DNA of 35,474 nt from Candidatus Saccharimonadota bacterium (GCA_013316435.1 WSMR01000005.1:1-35474), one strand, 5' to 3'; shown: positions 7,797-15,625, numbered from the stretch's first letter. Notes: generated by a model from the letters alone, not told the origin. Program-made: numbers and translations.

Positions 7797-8779
7797 GTCG
7801 TATCGTGAGCATTGGCCCGGCGGTCGAAGACATTTATTTGATTGATCGCGATGATTTGTCAGAAGTTAACTGGAACGGTCAATCGATTTTTTCGGGTCTT
7901 AGTTTTGGTGCAACGGTTGATATTGACAAAGTGGAATATCATGTTGGTGGCGGCGGTGTGAATGCAGCGGTGGCTTTTGCGCGTTTCGGCCACGAGACGA
8001 TTTTTATGGGTAATCTTGCGCGCGACATCGGCGGTGAGGCAATTTTGCGTTGTTTTGATGAAGAAAATATTGATAGTAGTTATGCCGAAATAGTGGCTGG
8101 TATCACAGCGACCCGGGTTTTACTGATTGACGCAAAGACTGGTGAACGGACCGAACTAAAATTCGAGGGTGTAGCAAAGACAGCAAAAAACTTGAATGCG
8201 AAGGATCTAGACGATATTGAACCGGATTGGATTTATCTCGGGAGTCTAGGCGGAGATATGCACAAAGTACTAGAAATAGTGGAACGGGCGCAAAAGGTTG
8301 ATGCAAGATTGATGTGGAATCCAGGTGCAGCCGAACTGAAGCATGCGAAAAAGGTGATTGGATTACTGAACGATGTTGACGCGTTGCTGGTAAATAAAGC
8401 CGAAGCGGCTCAGCTAGTACCGGGGGTGATTTTGACTGAGCTTTTGGCGCGCTTAAGTAATTATTGCAAGACGGTGATTATTACAGACGGAATTATGGGT
8501 GCGATTGCTACCGATCATATCGAAACTTATCGGCTGGGTGTTTACGAACAAAGCAGAATAAAAGACGTTAATGGTACTGGTGATGCCTTCGGGGCGGGAT
8601 TTTTGGCGAAATATGCCGATGAGGAGAATTTTGCTGAGGTGCTAAAATATGCTTCAGCAAATGCCGTAAAAGTAGCACAGAAGTTTGGCGCTCAGGGCGG
8701 GATTATGAATGGTAGTGAAAAACTGCATCAGATGCCGATGGTGAAGATTGCTAATTTGTCGGAGTGGTCAACTTCATAA
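7793..8779 (+). CDS. PfkB/ribokinase-family carbohydrate kinase
   Basis: A ribokinase-fold sugar or nucleoside kinase of 328 residues. VGGGGVNAAVAFARFG is PfkB signature 1 (substrate binding). DVNGTGDAFGAGFLAKY is signature 2, containing the anion-hole GTGD with the catalytic Asp. It starts in an ATGA overlap with rpe, so the two are translationally coupled. Within this operon it probably phosphorylates a sugar, sugar phosphate or nucleoside that feeds the pentose-phosphate and lower glycolytic steps of gap/rpiB/rpe. The exact substrate (ribose, fructose-6-P or a nucleoside) cannot be read from the sequence. Confidence 0.88.
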   Translation: MSRIVSIGPAVEDIYLIDRDDLSEVNWNGQSIFSGLSFGATVDIDKVEYHVGGGGVNAAVAFARFGHETIFMGNLARDIGGEAILRCFDEENIDSSYAEIVAGITATRVLLIDAKTGERTELKFEGVAKTAKNLNAKDLDDIEPDWIYLGSLGGDMHKVLEIVERAQKVDARLMWNPGAAELKHAKKVIGLLNDVDALLVNKAEAAQLVPGVILTELLARLSNYCKTVIITDGIMGAIATDHIETYRLGVYEQSRIKDVNGTGDAFGAGFLAKYADEENFAEVLKYASANAVKVAQKFGAQGGIMNGSEKLHQMPMVKIANLSEWSTS

Positions 8780-8805
8780 AGTGATAGTAAGTAGAAAGGA
8801 ATAAG

Positions 8806-9570
8806 ATGGCAAAAAACGATGAAATTGGAGATTTCCTAAAACAAGAGCAGAAAGTGCTTTCTGAGCTCGAAAAAGATGATGTGGCGCGGGCGCGGGCATA
8901 CGCAAACGATTTGCTTAGAGGATTAAAGACCGTGCGAACTTATCCGCAAGGTGTGACAATTTTTGGTTCGGCACGATTTCCGCAGACAAATAAATATTGC
9001 AAGAAAGCACGTGAACTAGGGCAGCTGCTAGCACAAAATGGTCACACTGTGATTACGGGTGGCGGTCCAGGGATTATGGAAGCGGCTAGCCAAGGAGCGT
9101 TTGAATACGGCGGTCGCAGTATTGGACTTAATATTACCCTTGCGCACGAGCAGTTCCCGAACCCGTATCTAACCGACGTTTTGCAATTTCAATATTTCTT
9201 TGCACGCAAGGTTATGCTCGCGATGTCATCAAAAGTCTATGCGATGTTCCCAGGTGGTTTTGGTACGCTTGATGAACTTTCGGAAGTAATTGTTCTAATG
9301 CAGGAAAATAAAATGCCCAAAATGCCAGTTTTCCTGTTTGGCAAGAGTTACTGGCGACCATTAGTGCGTTTTGCAGAATCAAAAATGATTACTAATGGTG
9401 CAATTTCTAAGAAGGATTTGAAATTACTCTACGTAACGGATGATATTAAGGAAATTGTCAAAGCGGCTAATAAAATTGGCCATCCAAAGATCAAGACGAA
9501 TTTCTATGATGGCTTCCGGGCACAATCAGGAATTGATGAACTGCCGGAAGAAGATCGATTGATTAAGTAG
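8806..9570 (+). CDS. LOG-family (TIGR00730) protein, nucleoside-5'-monophosphate phosphoribohydrolase-like
   Basis: A Rossmann-fold LOG/lysine-decarboxylase-like protein of 254 residues. TIFGSAR at about 47-53, GGGPGIMEAASQGA at about 85-98 and PGGFGTLDE (family PGGxGTxxE) are present. Characterised members release free bases from nucleoside 5'-monophosphates (cytokinin activation in plants, purine or pyrimidine nucleotide salvage in bacteria). AAAGGA precedes the ATG by 7 nt. It is 26 bp from the kinase and has no promoter of its own, so it probably ends the gap operon. That fits ribose-phosphate release into the same pathway, which is an inference. Confidence 0.88.
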   Translation: MAKNDEIGDFLKQEQKVLSELEKDDVARARAYANDLLRGLKTVRTYPQGVTIFGSARFPQTNKYCKKARELGQLLAQNGHTVITGGGPGIMEAASQGAFEYGGRSIGLNITLAHEQFPNPYLTDVLQFQYFFARKVMLAMSSKVYAMFPGGFGTLDELSEVIVLMQENKMPKMPVFLFGKSYWRPLVRFAESKMITNGAISKKDLKLLYVTDDIKEIVKAANKIGHPKIKTNFYDGFRAQSGIDELPEEDRLIK

Positions 9571-9581
9571 CGCGAAGGGGC

Positions 9582-9587
9582 TATAAT
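9582..9587 (+). promoter_or_regulatory. -10 element for the membrane CPTC protein
   Basis: TATAAT ends 9 nt before the ATG at 9597, and no Shine-Dalgarno sequence lies between, suggesting a leaderless or 2-3 nt leader transcript. No clear -35 and no TGn extension are visible. Confidence 0.5.
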
Positions 9588-9596
9588 ACATTATAT

Positions 9597-10271
9597 ATGA
9601 GCAGTGGAGGATCAAAAATTGGGCGCAGTCTCGATCGCTGGATCGACGAGTGCAAGATGGCAATTTCCGGGATGGTTCTTGCGACCAGCAAGATAGATTT
9701 TTGGCTCGGGTTTTTAATTTCTTTTGTGCTTTTTGGCACACTAATGAATTTACTGGATGGCGGTTTTGGTGTTTTTAGTACAATGTTCGCCCTGGGCACC
9801 GCTGCTAGCTTTAGAATTATTGGTGAAGCATTTTTGGCAATTTTTGGAGTTGGGAAAGCTTTTGGTGATTGGGCTTTGATGTTTACGGTAGTGCTCTTGC
9901 AAAGTATTTTGATTGGACTGATTGTTTTTGTATGGCTAGCCAAACGTCGCCAAAAGGAGTCTGCGGTGGCTGAAGTAGCTAAAAACGCTAATAATGTCCA
10001 GGATGCCGGGATTGCAACTGGTCTAGCAATTCTTGGGACTGGTTGCCCGACTTGTGGGACGAGTTTGCTGGCACCGGTACTTAGCTCTTTTGTGAGTTCG
10101 GGTAGTTATTTGATTGCTGGTGTGATTTCTTGGGGGTTGACAGTTGCAGCAGTAGTGTTAATTTTATTTGCCATCAAGCGCGTAGGGCGAGATGCCTATG
10201 CTATAGTTGCAAGTGAAAGATTTTTGCAGAAGAGAAAGGAAAAGCATGTCACAAGCCACACCAAAAAATGA
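9597..10271 (+). CDS. Polytopic membrane protein with CPTC motif, putative redox partner of DsbA
   Basis: A 224-residue inner-membrane protein with about five hydrophobic helices (roughly residues 33-53, 58-85, 91-115, 138-162, 168-190) and a basic C-terminal tail. The fourth helix begins LAILGTGCPTCGTSLLAP, with a CxxC pair at the membrane face next to Gly, Pro and Thr, reminiscent of intramembrane thiol relays (CcdA/DsbD or VKOR types) but not clearly in either family. It overlaps a DsbA-like gene by 26 nt, so they are one operon. The inferred role is shuttling electrons to or from the exported thioredoxin. Alternatives are a metal-handling protein or a protein with structural cysteines. 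Confidence 0.6.
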   Translation: MSSGGSKIGRSLDRWIDECKMAISGMVLATSKIDFWLGFLISFVLFGTLMNLLDGGFGVFSTMFALGTAASFRIIGEAFLAIFGVGKAFGDWALMFTVVLLQSILIGLIVFVWLAKRRQKESAVAEVAKNANNVQDAGIATGLAILGTGCPTCGTSLLAPVLSSFVSSGSYLIAGVISWGLTVAAVVLILFAIKRVGRDAYAIVASERFLQKRKEKHVTSHTKK

Positions 10272-10959
10272 AACCGCAGGTCGAATCGGTCGGATTGTTT
10301 TAATAGCTGGAATCGTCTTTTTGTTTCTTGTTATTTTTGTGATTAGTGTGACGTATAAATCTCCAGCTAGCGCAGATGTTTGGGATATGCGCACGACAAT
10401 TGGCAATCCTGAAGCAAAAAAGCATTATGTAATGTATACCGATTTGATGTGCCCATATTGCGATGTATTTTCGCGTGCGATTATGGACCATCAAGACGAA
10501 TTTGAGCAATTCCTAGCAGATAACGATGTGCTATTTGAGATTCGTTTGACAGACATGCTATACTATGGCGCAGGTAGTGGGATGTCGCTAGATGCAGCTG
10601 AGGCGGCGCAGTGTGCAATTCGTGAAGATCGTTTTTGGGATTATTATCATGCGGCACTGAAGTCGCTATACGATGATTATCACTCCAAAGGTATTGGTAG
10701 TAGCAAAACCGCTACACCAATCAAAGATATGTCGGAAGATTATTGGCTGGAAATTGGGCTCGAAGCTGGAATTGGTGGGGACTTTGAAGATTGTGTCAAA
10801 AATCACGAAACTGCCGCCGAAGTTGAAGAGATTACTATGAAAGCCTCGCAATTTGCCGAGGGGATGCCAACTTTTACATTTGAGAAATTTAAGACTTCGG
10901 GTTTCAGTGATACATGGGGCTGGGAAGAAGCCAAAGATTTTCTTGAAGCTGGGCTCTAG
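10246..10959 (+). CDS. Membrane-anchored DsbA-family thioredoxin-fold oxidoreductase
   Basis: A thioredoxin-fold protein of 237 residues facing the outside. One N-terminal transmembrane anchor (about 15-36, rich in Ile/Val/Phe) follows a short cytosolic Arg-containing end. MYTDLMCPYCDVFSRAI contains the active-site CPYC. The helical insertion typical of DsbA follows, then GMPTFTF holds the cis-Pro loop with Met before Pro. Two further Cys (AAQCAIRED, DCVKN) could form a second disulfide. I start at the ATG at 10246, preceded by AAAGGA, not at upstream in-frame codons. It probably makes or isomerises disulfides in exported proteins, together with the overlapping CPTC membrane protein. Confidence 0.87.
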   Translation: MSQATPKNETAGRIGRIVLIAGIVFLFLVIFVISVTYKSPASADVWDMRTTIGNPEAKKHYVMYTDLMCPYCDVFSRAIMDHQDEFEQFLADNDVLFEIRLTDMLYYGAGSGMSLDAAEAAQCAIREDRFWDYYHAALKSLYDDYHSKGIGSSKTATPIKDMSEDYWLEIGLEAGIGGDFEDCVKNHETAAEVEEITMKASQFAEGMPTFTFEKFKTSGFSDTWGWEEAKDFLEAGL

Positions 10960-11012
10960 GAGCTAGAATTCTGGGATCAAAATTTAAAATCTCGAGCCCC
11001 CAGTGGCGATAG

Positions 11013-12317
11013 TCAGAAACTACGGGTCTCTTTTTCGCCAGTTTCAAGGTTTTTAAGTTCATACTTGCGACTTTTAGCCTCGTTCTCACCAATTACAGTA
11101 GCAAAATTTGCAATTTTGCTTGCGTATTTGAGCCGATCGCCCAATTTTTTATTACTTACGATTACGTCGACTTTTTGCTCAGTTTTACGTAGATCATTCG
11201 CTAGCTCCTCAGAGAGAGCAAGCTCATTATTACTGAATGGAATCACGCAGACGTCGATTGGCTTTGCTTCTGCTAAGTTAATTAACTGATAATTTTGCAG
11301 GATCCAAAAGAGTCTTGTCAAACCGATTGAGCCGCCCACGCCTGGGAATTTTTGATCAGTATAATTGCTAGCGAGATTTTCATAGCGACCGCCGCTACAG
11401 AGCGACCCAATCTCGCGGTGGCCATTTGCAAAGGTTTCAAAAACCGTGCCGGTATAATAATCCAGTCCACGTACAATCAACATGTCGGCTTCTACTTGGA
11501 TCGAATCATTTTGACCGATCTTGAGTTCAAGCAGCTTCATTACTTCGGTAAGTTCAATGACGCCGGTCTTGAATTGCTCATTACTGCAATCAAGAGCCTC
11601 CAACTGCGGTCGAACCTCATCAATAGAACCCGAAATATTCATGAACGTTGTTATTTTTACAATATCTTCCTCATTCAACCCTAATTCTTGAAGTGCTGAG
11701 ATAGTTTTTTCTCGCGGGACTTTTTCGGCGTGGTCAATAATCGAGAAAATATCTTCGGCATTTCCTTCTAGCTCTAAAGATGAAATCAAACCACCGAGCA
11801 ATTTGCGATTACTAACACGTACAACTAAATTCGAAAGTGGGAGAATTTTCACCGCCTCCACGAGCGTAGCAATCACTTCAGCGTCGTAATAAATTGGCAA
11901 ACTATTTCGTCCAATAATATCAACATCACACTGATAAAATTCGCGGTAGCGTCCTTTTTGCGGCCGTTCACCCCGAAAATTACGACCGATTTGGGTAACT
12001 TTAAAAGGAAAGGCTAAATCACTTTCGTGCTCGACTACGTAGCGTGCTAGCGGTACTGTGTGATCAAACCTGAGAGCCTGGTCTGCCGACTCGGCATCTT
12101 CGGTAGTTTTGACAACTTTATAAATCTGCTTTTCGGTATCTCCGCCGGCTTTGGCGAGCAAAATTTCGGTACGATCAATTGTTGGAGTTTCAATACTTTG
12201 AAAGCCGTGGGCATGGAACTCGTTTAGGAAACCGTTTTTGAAACGGTCAAATTCACTTTGTAAGTTTGGCAGTAGTTCTTGCATTCCGCCGAGCGGCGCT
12301 GTATTGATTTTTTTCAT
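11013..12317 (-). CDS. hisS: Histidine--tRNA ligase
   Basis: Class II aminoacyl-tRNA synthetase of 434 residues that charges tRNA-His. The N-terminal APLGGMQELLP matches the family GTxD entry loosely. FRFDHTVPLARYV (as LRFDHTVPLARYV) and FRGERPQKGRYREFYQ form motif 2. LVRGLDYYTGTVFE is the His-specific loop, and GGSIGLTRL is motif 3. A C-terminal anticodon-binding alpha/beta domain (VCVIPFSNNELAL onward) is present. I start at the ATG at 12317: the frame extends upstream to 12392, but that would run through the promoter. TATAAT ends 7 nt before this ATG and there is no ribosome site, so the mRNA is probably leaderless. It follows tRNA-Cys on the same strand. Confidence 0.96.
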   Translation of the reverse strand: MKKINTAPLGGMQELLPNLQSEFDRFKNGFLNEFHAHGFQSIETPTIDRTEILLAKAGGDTEKQIYKVVKTTEDAESADQALRFDHTVPLARYVVEHESDLAFPFKVTQIGRNFRGERPQKGRYREFYQCDVDIIGRNSLPIYYDAEVIATLVEAVKILPLSNLVVRVSNRKLLGGLISSLELEGNAEDIFSIIDHAEKVPREKTISALQELGLNEEDIVKITTFMNISGSIDEVRPQLEALDCSNEQFKTGVIELTEVMKLLELKIGQNDSIQVEADMLIVRGLDYYTGTVFETFANGHREIGSLCSGGRYENLASNYTDQKFPGVGGSIGLTRLFWILQNYQLINLAEAKPIDVCVIPFSNNELALSEELANDLRKTEQKVDVIVSNKKLGDRLKYASKIANFATVIGENEAKSRKYELKNLETGEKETRSF

Positions 12318-12324
12318 GTTTTCT

Positions 12325-12333
12325 ATTATACCA
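12325..12333 (-). promoter_or_regulatory. Extended -10 promoter of hisS (leaderless)
   Basis: The minus strand reads TGGTATAAT, then 7 nt, then ATG. The arrangement repeats that of tig, leuS and trmH. Confidence 0.68.
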
Positions 12334-12354
12334 CATAGACTGTAGCTAGAACCA

Positions 12355-12368
12355 TGGAGGCACCGACC
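12355..12368 (-). repeat. 14-bp direct copy of the tRNA-Cys 3' end
   Basis: TGGAGGCACCGACC (plus sense) repeats exactly the sequence at 12415-12428, which is the T-arm/acceptor 3' end of tRNA-Cys plus its encoded CCA. The copies are 60 bp apart, with the terminator of the tRNA between them. Duplicated tRNA 3' ends are the classic trace of site-specific integration. A local slippage duplication is the alternative. Confidence 0.7.
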
Positions 12369-12417
12369 AAAAAACCAGCGCTTCGTCGCCAACCTGCGGT
12401 TAGCTCTAAAGCGCTGG
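12369..12417 (-). terminator. Terminator of tRNA-Cys, stem includes the CCA end
   Basis: On the minus strand CCAGCGCTT pairs with AAGCGCTGG (9 bp), and inside it GCTAACC pairs with GGTTGGC around loop GCA. TTTTTT follows directly. The first three bases of the outer stem are the encoded CCA of the tRNA, so tRNA 3' processing and termination share sequence. Confidence 0.85.
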
Positions 12418-12488
12418 AGGCACCGACCGGAATTGAACCGGTGTACGCGGTTTTGCAGACCGCTGCGTCACCACTCCGCCACAGTGCC
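12415..12488 (-). tRNA. tRNA-Cys (GCA anticodon)
   Basis: On the minus strand the acceptor 5' strand GGCACTG pairs with CGGTGCC, with one U-G pair. The discriminator base is U, as expected for Cys. The anticodon loop CTGCAAA has anticodon GCA, flanked by stem GCGGT/ACCGC. The T-arm is CCGGTTCAATTCCGG. CCA is encoded. The D-arm is short (GGCGGAGTGGTGACGC). It is a standard-length tRNA with no intron, lies upstream of hisS on the same strand and is followed by its own terminator. Confidence 0.96.
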
Positions 12489-12596
12489 ATAGAACCATTT
12501 TAGCATATCTAAGTCTTTTAGCCAAAATCCGTACCTAATTCTAAATTTTCAGGGTATGTTATTATTGTTTTTAGAACTACTAGAAAAGGAGCACGC

Positions 12597-13004
12597 ATGC
12601 AAGAAGTATTTGATTATCTAAAAGCTTTGGAAGTTAATTTCTTGGCAACCCGAACGAAAAACGGCGTGAGCTGTCGACCATTTGGTGATCCAGTTAAGTT
12701 TAACGAGAAAATTTACATGTTAACTCTAGCACATAAAGAAGTCGCAAAACAGCTTGCGAACGATAATCATATTTGCATCGTGGCATATAATCCTGAAAAG
12801 GGGAATTGGTTACGAATTTTTTGCGAAGCAGCTGATGATAGTGAGAATACGGCCGTCAAACAGGCGATTATTGATGAATTTGATTGGGCGGCTGAGGCTG
12901 GATATACGCTCGATAACCCGGACTTCAAATGCTATTACCTTGTAAACGCAAAAGCGGAGATTCGCGACTGTGATGGAGAGGTTTTGACGAGCTATGAATT
13001 TTAA
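12597..13004 (+). CDS. Pyridoxamine 5'-phosphate oxidase-like flavin-binding protein
   Basis: A small split-beta-barrel protein of 135 residues, in the PNPOx-like/general-stress FMN-binding superfamily. LATRTKNGVSCRPFGDPVKFNEKIYMLT fits the first strands, where such proteins contact the FMN phosphate. HKEVAKQLANDNHICIVAYNPEKGNWLRIFCEA follows the usual order. It resembles small 5-nitroimidazole-resistance/NimA-like and DUF-type flavoproteins, which reduce small molecules or bind F420/FMN. The length of about 135 matches the short single-domain type. AAAGGAG lies 6 nt before the ATG. Downstream is a decayed minus-strand gene. Confidence 0.8.
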   Translation: MQEVFDYLKALEVNFLATRTKNGVSCRPFGDPVKFNEKIYMLTLAHKEVAKQLANDNHICIVAYNPEKGNWLRIFCEAADDSENTAVKQAIIDEFDWAAEAGYTLDNPDFKCYYLVNAKAEIRDCDGEVLTSYEF

Positions 13005-13013
13005 CTCCTCGCC

Positions 13014-13260
13014 TCACCCCTCCCGTACCACACAGCGAACGGCAAGACCGTTTCCGCGGTAATGGTTATGCTGAGGGAGGACATTCGTCGGGTACGTACT
13101 CAAGTAATGACCGTGCGTAGCAGAACCAGCAGTAGTAGACCACCAGTAGCCACTTGTGACGCGTTCGTTGATGTCGCCATACGAGCGATCGTAGCCGCCC
13201 GTACGGAGAAAGTTGAAAATCGCTGCTAGTCCCTTGAGCCCATCATATGCTGTAACTTTT
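13014..13260 (-). pseudogene. Remnant of a FISUMP-domain (Fibrobacter major paralogous domain) exported protein
   Basis: On the minus strand a frame without stop or start codon runs to TGA at 13014. It reads LAAIFNFLRTGGYDRSYGDI, NERVTSGYWWSTTAGSATHG and HYRGNGLAVRCVVREG. The GYWWSTTA, then YL and finally GxAVRCV pattern is the C-terminal signature of FISUMP surface proteins, common in Saccharibacteria. Normal members are 200-400 residues with a signal peptide. Here only the final 70-80 residues survive, and no ATG, GTG or TTG lies in frame upstream before a stop near 13312. It is a decay product or the end of a transferred cassette. Confidence 0.7.
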
Positions 13261-13303
13261 ACAACAATTTCGACTACAAGTTCACCAAAATCGAGAATTT
13301 TTA

Positions 13304-13332
13304 TTGACTTTTATACATAAGCGTGGTATAAT
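13304..13332 (+). promoter_or_regulatory. TTGACT-17-TATAAT promoter
   Basis: TTGACT (13304-13309), a 17-nt spacer ending GTGG and TATAAT (13327-13332) with TGn extension. It starts 10 nt before the ATG at 13343, so the transcript leader is at most a few bases. Confidence 0.85.
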
Positions 13333-13342
13333 AGATATAGAT

Positions 13343-13891
13343 ATGGTGATTTGGGATTATTTCATGCGCAGAAAATGGCTTCTTCTTACTGTTTTGGCAG
13401 TGTTTTTGCTAAGCGGTACAGTGAGCGGTTATTTTTTGCGCAATTCCGATACTTTTGTAGTTGATAGTACGGTGCTTAATCAACCGAATGAGGTTGAAAC
13501 CACGGAGTCTAATATCGCTCGCGTGCGGGTCCCGATATTATCTGAAGAAGAGGCGAATGCAGTTTCGGTTGCTAAGGAAGAGGAGCCCGCAGTTGAGACC
13601 GTTGAGCTTGCTGATAGCACAAATAATCTAGAGGACAGCTCATCCTTGGATAACGTCATTGCAGCTGCGGAATCGGTAGCTGAACCAGCCGAGGTAGTTG
13701 AAGCTCCTCAGGAGAGCCCCAAAGAAGTCGACGTTCCTCTGACTGGAGATTCGCAAGCCGACATCAATGCGGCTTGGCGGAGCCTGTTTACGGCTTGGCA
13801 GCAAGCAACTTGGACGATTTTTGGTGTAATTACCGTAGCCTTGTTGATGGTTATACTGGCTCGCTATTCATTTTGGCGCAAACTCCGCTAA
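13343..13891 (+). CDS. Hypothetical bitopic membrane protein with acidic linker
   Basis: No recognised family. The predicted 182 residues begin MVIWDYFMRRKW followed by one hydrophobic helix (LLLTVLAVFLLSGTVSGYFL). Then comes an acidic Glu/Val/Ala/Ser-rich, low-complexity stretch of about 110 residues likely exposed outside. A second helix, WTIFGVITVALLMVILARYSF, and the basic end WRKLR close it. VPLTGD before the last helix faintly resembles a sortase signal but lacks the LPxTG order and close spacing. The ATG at 13343 is chosen because upstream codons overlap the -35. MRRKWLL at 13364 is an alternative start. It converges with the next minus-strand gene. A spacer or anchor role in the cell surface is possible but unproven. 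Confidence 0.72.
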   Translation: MVIWDYFMRRKWLLLTVLAVFLLSGTVSGYFLRNSDTFVVDSTVLNQPNEVETTESNIARVRVPILSEEEANAVSVAKEEEPAVETVELADSTNNLEDSSSLDNVIAAAESVAEPAEVVEAPQESPKEVDVPLTGDSQADINAAWRSLFTAWQQATWTIFGVITVALLMVILARYSFWRKLR

Positions 13892-13931
13892 GGCTCGTTT
13901 CGTCTTGCTATAGCTCTAGTACCGCCCCGCT

Positions 13932-15041
13932 TTAGTCTAATTTCGTGATTTTGCTAAAGTAGAATTTTTCGCCGGATTTTTTGAACTGATATTGGTAGCG
14001 GTTTAGGCGTTCTTTATATTCGTTAAAATCAGTTTGCTCAGCATCTTTGGCAACCGGACGAAATAAATCGTTGAAATTATAAAAACTGCGCTCGTCTTTA
14101 TCGTAAATTCCCGCTCGCGAAATCAGATAAATAACTTCGCCTTCTTGGTAAATACGCTCAATTTCTTCGATAATTTCACGATGTTGATTAAGGGCGCAGG
14201 TCTGATTTTTGGCTTCAAAAGTCTCGTTGGCACGCTGATAGCTAAAATTCAAACAGCCCGAGCTAAAATTACCAGCATAGAACTTGGCTGATTCACCAAA
14301 AAGTTCCGAGAATTTAGCTTTCAAAGTGTCAACTGAAACCGTGACGGTGTTATCTTTTGCAGAAACTGTCGATCCTTGAGCCTCGATGCCAGTACTTGCG
14401 GCAGTCGCTTGATCTCTTGCGACTTGACGATAAGCCATATTTAGCAAATACTCCGGTTTGATGTCGCTCAGTTTATAATCATCGCTATAGAGATAATAGG
14501 CTGAAACGCTATCGGCATTGAGATCGGTTTTTATTTGGTCAAGCAGATAGCTATAGTTCGCAAGATACCAATCATCGTCCTTGACCGGTTCGGCAGCGGG
14601 TGCTTCAGCTTCTTGTATCTCATTTGTATTAACAATGTTCGTACCCTCAATGCGATAGCCAAGGTTGTAGAGCAGATGCACGCTGTAGCCAAAACCGAGC
14701 ATAAGAATTATAATAATGACATCACGAAAGAAATTATTCCAACGTCGGCGACGGTTGGCGCGCTTCAACTGTTCGCTAAGCGTTGTCTGAAAAGTGTCGC
14801 TAATACTTTCTAGGAGTTCCTTCTGATTTGCGGCGATTTGCTCCTGCAGTGCCATAAAAGTGTCAAGATCGACGGTTTTTTTGCGCGTGCGCGTCGTCTT
14901 GGCTGCATCGGATTTCTTGGTTTTTACCTTGCTAACTTTTGTCGCTGAATTTGCGGTCTTGGTCACCTGAGTGCCTTTCTTGCCACGTTTAGTATTTTTT
15001 GTTACTTCTTCGCCCACCGTCATTTCTGTAGTATCTGACAT
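13932..15041 (-). CDS. Hypothetical single-span membrane protein with basic N-terminus
   Basis: No recognised family; 369 residues. Residues 1-55 are a Lys/Thr-rich, low-complexity cytosolic tail. About 60-95 is a short amphipathic helix (DTFMALQEQIAANQKELLESI) that may be a coiled coil. WNNFFRDVIIIILMLGFGYSVHLLY (about 103-127) is one transmembrane segment. The remaining 240 residues are outside, with repeated Tyr/Asp and a possible disulfide pair (SSGCLNF, QTCALNQ). GAGAGG precedes the ATG. An extended -10 (TGCTACAAT) lies about 24 nt upstream. It converges with the gene at 13343 and diverges from that at 15201. Confidence 0.78.
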   Translation of the reverse strand: MSDTTEMTVGEEVTKNTKRGKKGTQVTKTANSATKVSKVKTKKSDAAKTTRTRKKTVDLDTFMALQEQIAANQKELLESISDTFQTTLSEQLKRANRRRRWNNFFRDVIIIILMLGFGYSVHLLYNLGYRIEGTNIVNTNEIQEAEAPAAEPVKDDDWYLANYSYLLDQIKTDLNADSVSAYYLYSDDYKLSDIKPEYLLNMAYRQVARDQATAASTGIEAQGSTVSAKDNTVTVSVDTLKAKFSELFGESAKFYAGNFSSGCLNFSYQRANETFEAKNQTCALNQHREIIEEIERIYQEGEVIYLISRAGIYDKDERSFYNFNDLFRPVAKDAEQTDFNEYKERLNRYQYQFKKSGEKFYFSKITKLD

Positions 15042-15064
15042 ATTTACCTCTCTTTAATGTCTTC

Positions 15065-15073
15065 ATTGTAGCA
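15065..15073 (-). promoter_or_regulatory. Extended -10 promoter of the 13932-15041 gene
   Basis: Minus-strand TGCTACAAT, 23 nt before the ATG at 15041, with GAGAGG in between as ribosome site. Confidence 0.62.
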
Positions 15074-15142
15074 TAAGGGTTACGGTTTTCAATAAAAATG
15101 CTTGCGATTTTCTTAAACCCTAAGGGCGAATCTCATGCATTC

Positions 15143-15171
15143 TTGACGATTTAGTGAAAAACGCTTATACT
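15143..15171 (+). promoter_or_regulatory. TTGACG-17-TATACT promoter
   Basis: TTGACG (15143-15148), 17-nt spacer, TATACT (15166-15171), then an AAAGGAG ribosome site before the ATG at 15201. This one lacks the TGn extension. Confidence 0.7.
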
Positions 15172-15200
15172 TAAATCAATAAATTACAAAGGAGTAATCA

Positions 15201-15581
15201 ATGGCTACAAAATCGACAAAAACTACCAAAGCGTCACGCTCAACCAAACCAGCAACAACCACCCGCAAGACCACGACAACTAGGACTCCGGCTCGCAAGA
15301 CCACTACGGCGCGCAGTGCGGCTATGGCTAGTACAGAGGCTCCGGACGGTGAATATCGACCAATCTCAATGTGGGGTTACTTTGGCTGGGAAATTGTTTA
15401 TGCAATTCCGGTAATCGGCTGGATTATTTGCGTTGGGCAGGCTTTCTGCGCAAATAATCGTAACTTGCGCAACTTTGCTCGTTCGCAATTTTGTTGGTTG
15501 ATTCTATGGCTGATTTGGATTTGCGTACTAGCTGGACTCGGCGTGTTTACAAGTCTGTTCACGGCGTTTGGTTGGATTTAA
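15201..15581 (+). CDS. Hypothetical small membrane protein with Thr/Lys/Arg-rich N-terminal region
   Basis: 126 residues with no family recognised by name. Residues 1-42 are built of repeated Thr-Thr-Lys/Arg units, low complexity and strongly basic. After TEAPDGEYRPISMWGYFGW come two hydrophobic helices: EIVYAIPVIGWIICVGQAFC, then, after a polar ANNRNLRNFARSQ loop, FCWLILWLIWICVLAGLGVF. The pattern I-P-x-x-G-x-I followed by N-x-N-x-x-N-F-A-R-A/S is seen in small two-helix membrane proteins of Firmicutes and CPR bacteria. The basic tail may bind nucleic acid or lipid heads, which is speculation. It lies just upstream of lemA with its own promoter. Confidence 0.75.
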   Translation: MATKSTKTTKASRSTKPATTTRKTTTTRTPARKTTTARSAAMASTEAPDGEYRPISMWGYFGWEIVYAIPVIGWIICVGQAFCANNRNLRNFARSQFCWLILWLIWICVLAGLGVFTSLFTAFGWI

Positions 15582-15625
15582 CGCAGATCACAATTCCAGT
15601 CCAAGCTAGACAAATGTTACTAGTT

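Noticed and set aside
12318-12392. Upstream extension of hisS by 25 codons
   Set aside because: It would start inside the tRNA-related repeat and read through the -10 box; the alignment begins at MKKINTAPLGG.
13730-13750. VPLTGD as a sortase sorting signal
   Set aside because: The LPxTG order is not met and about 20 residues separate it from the final helix.
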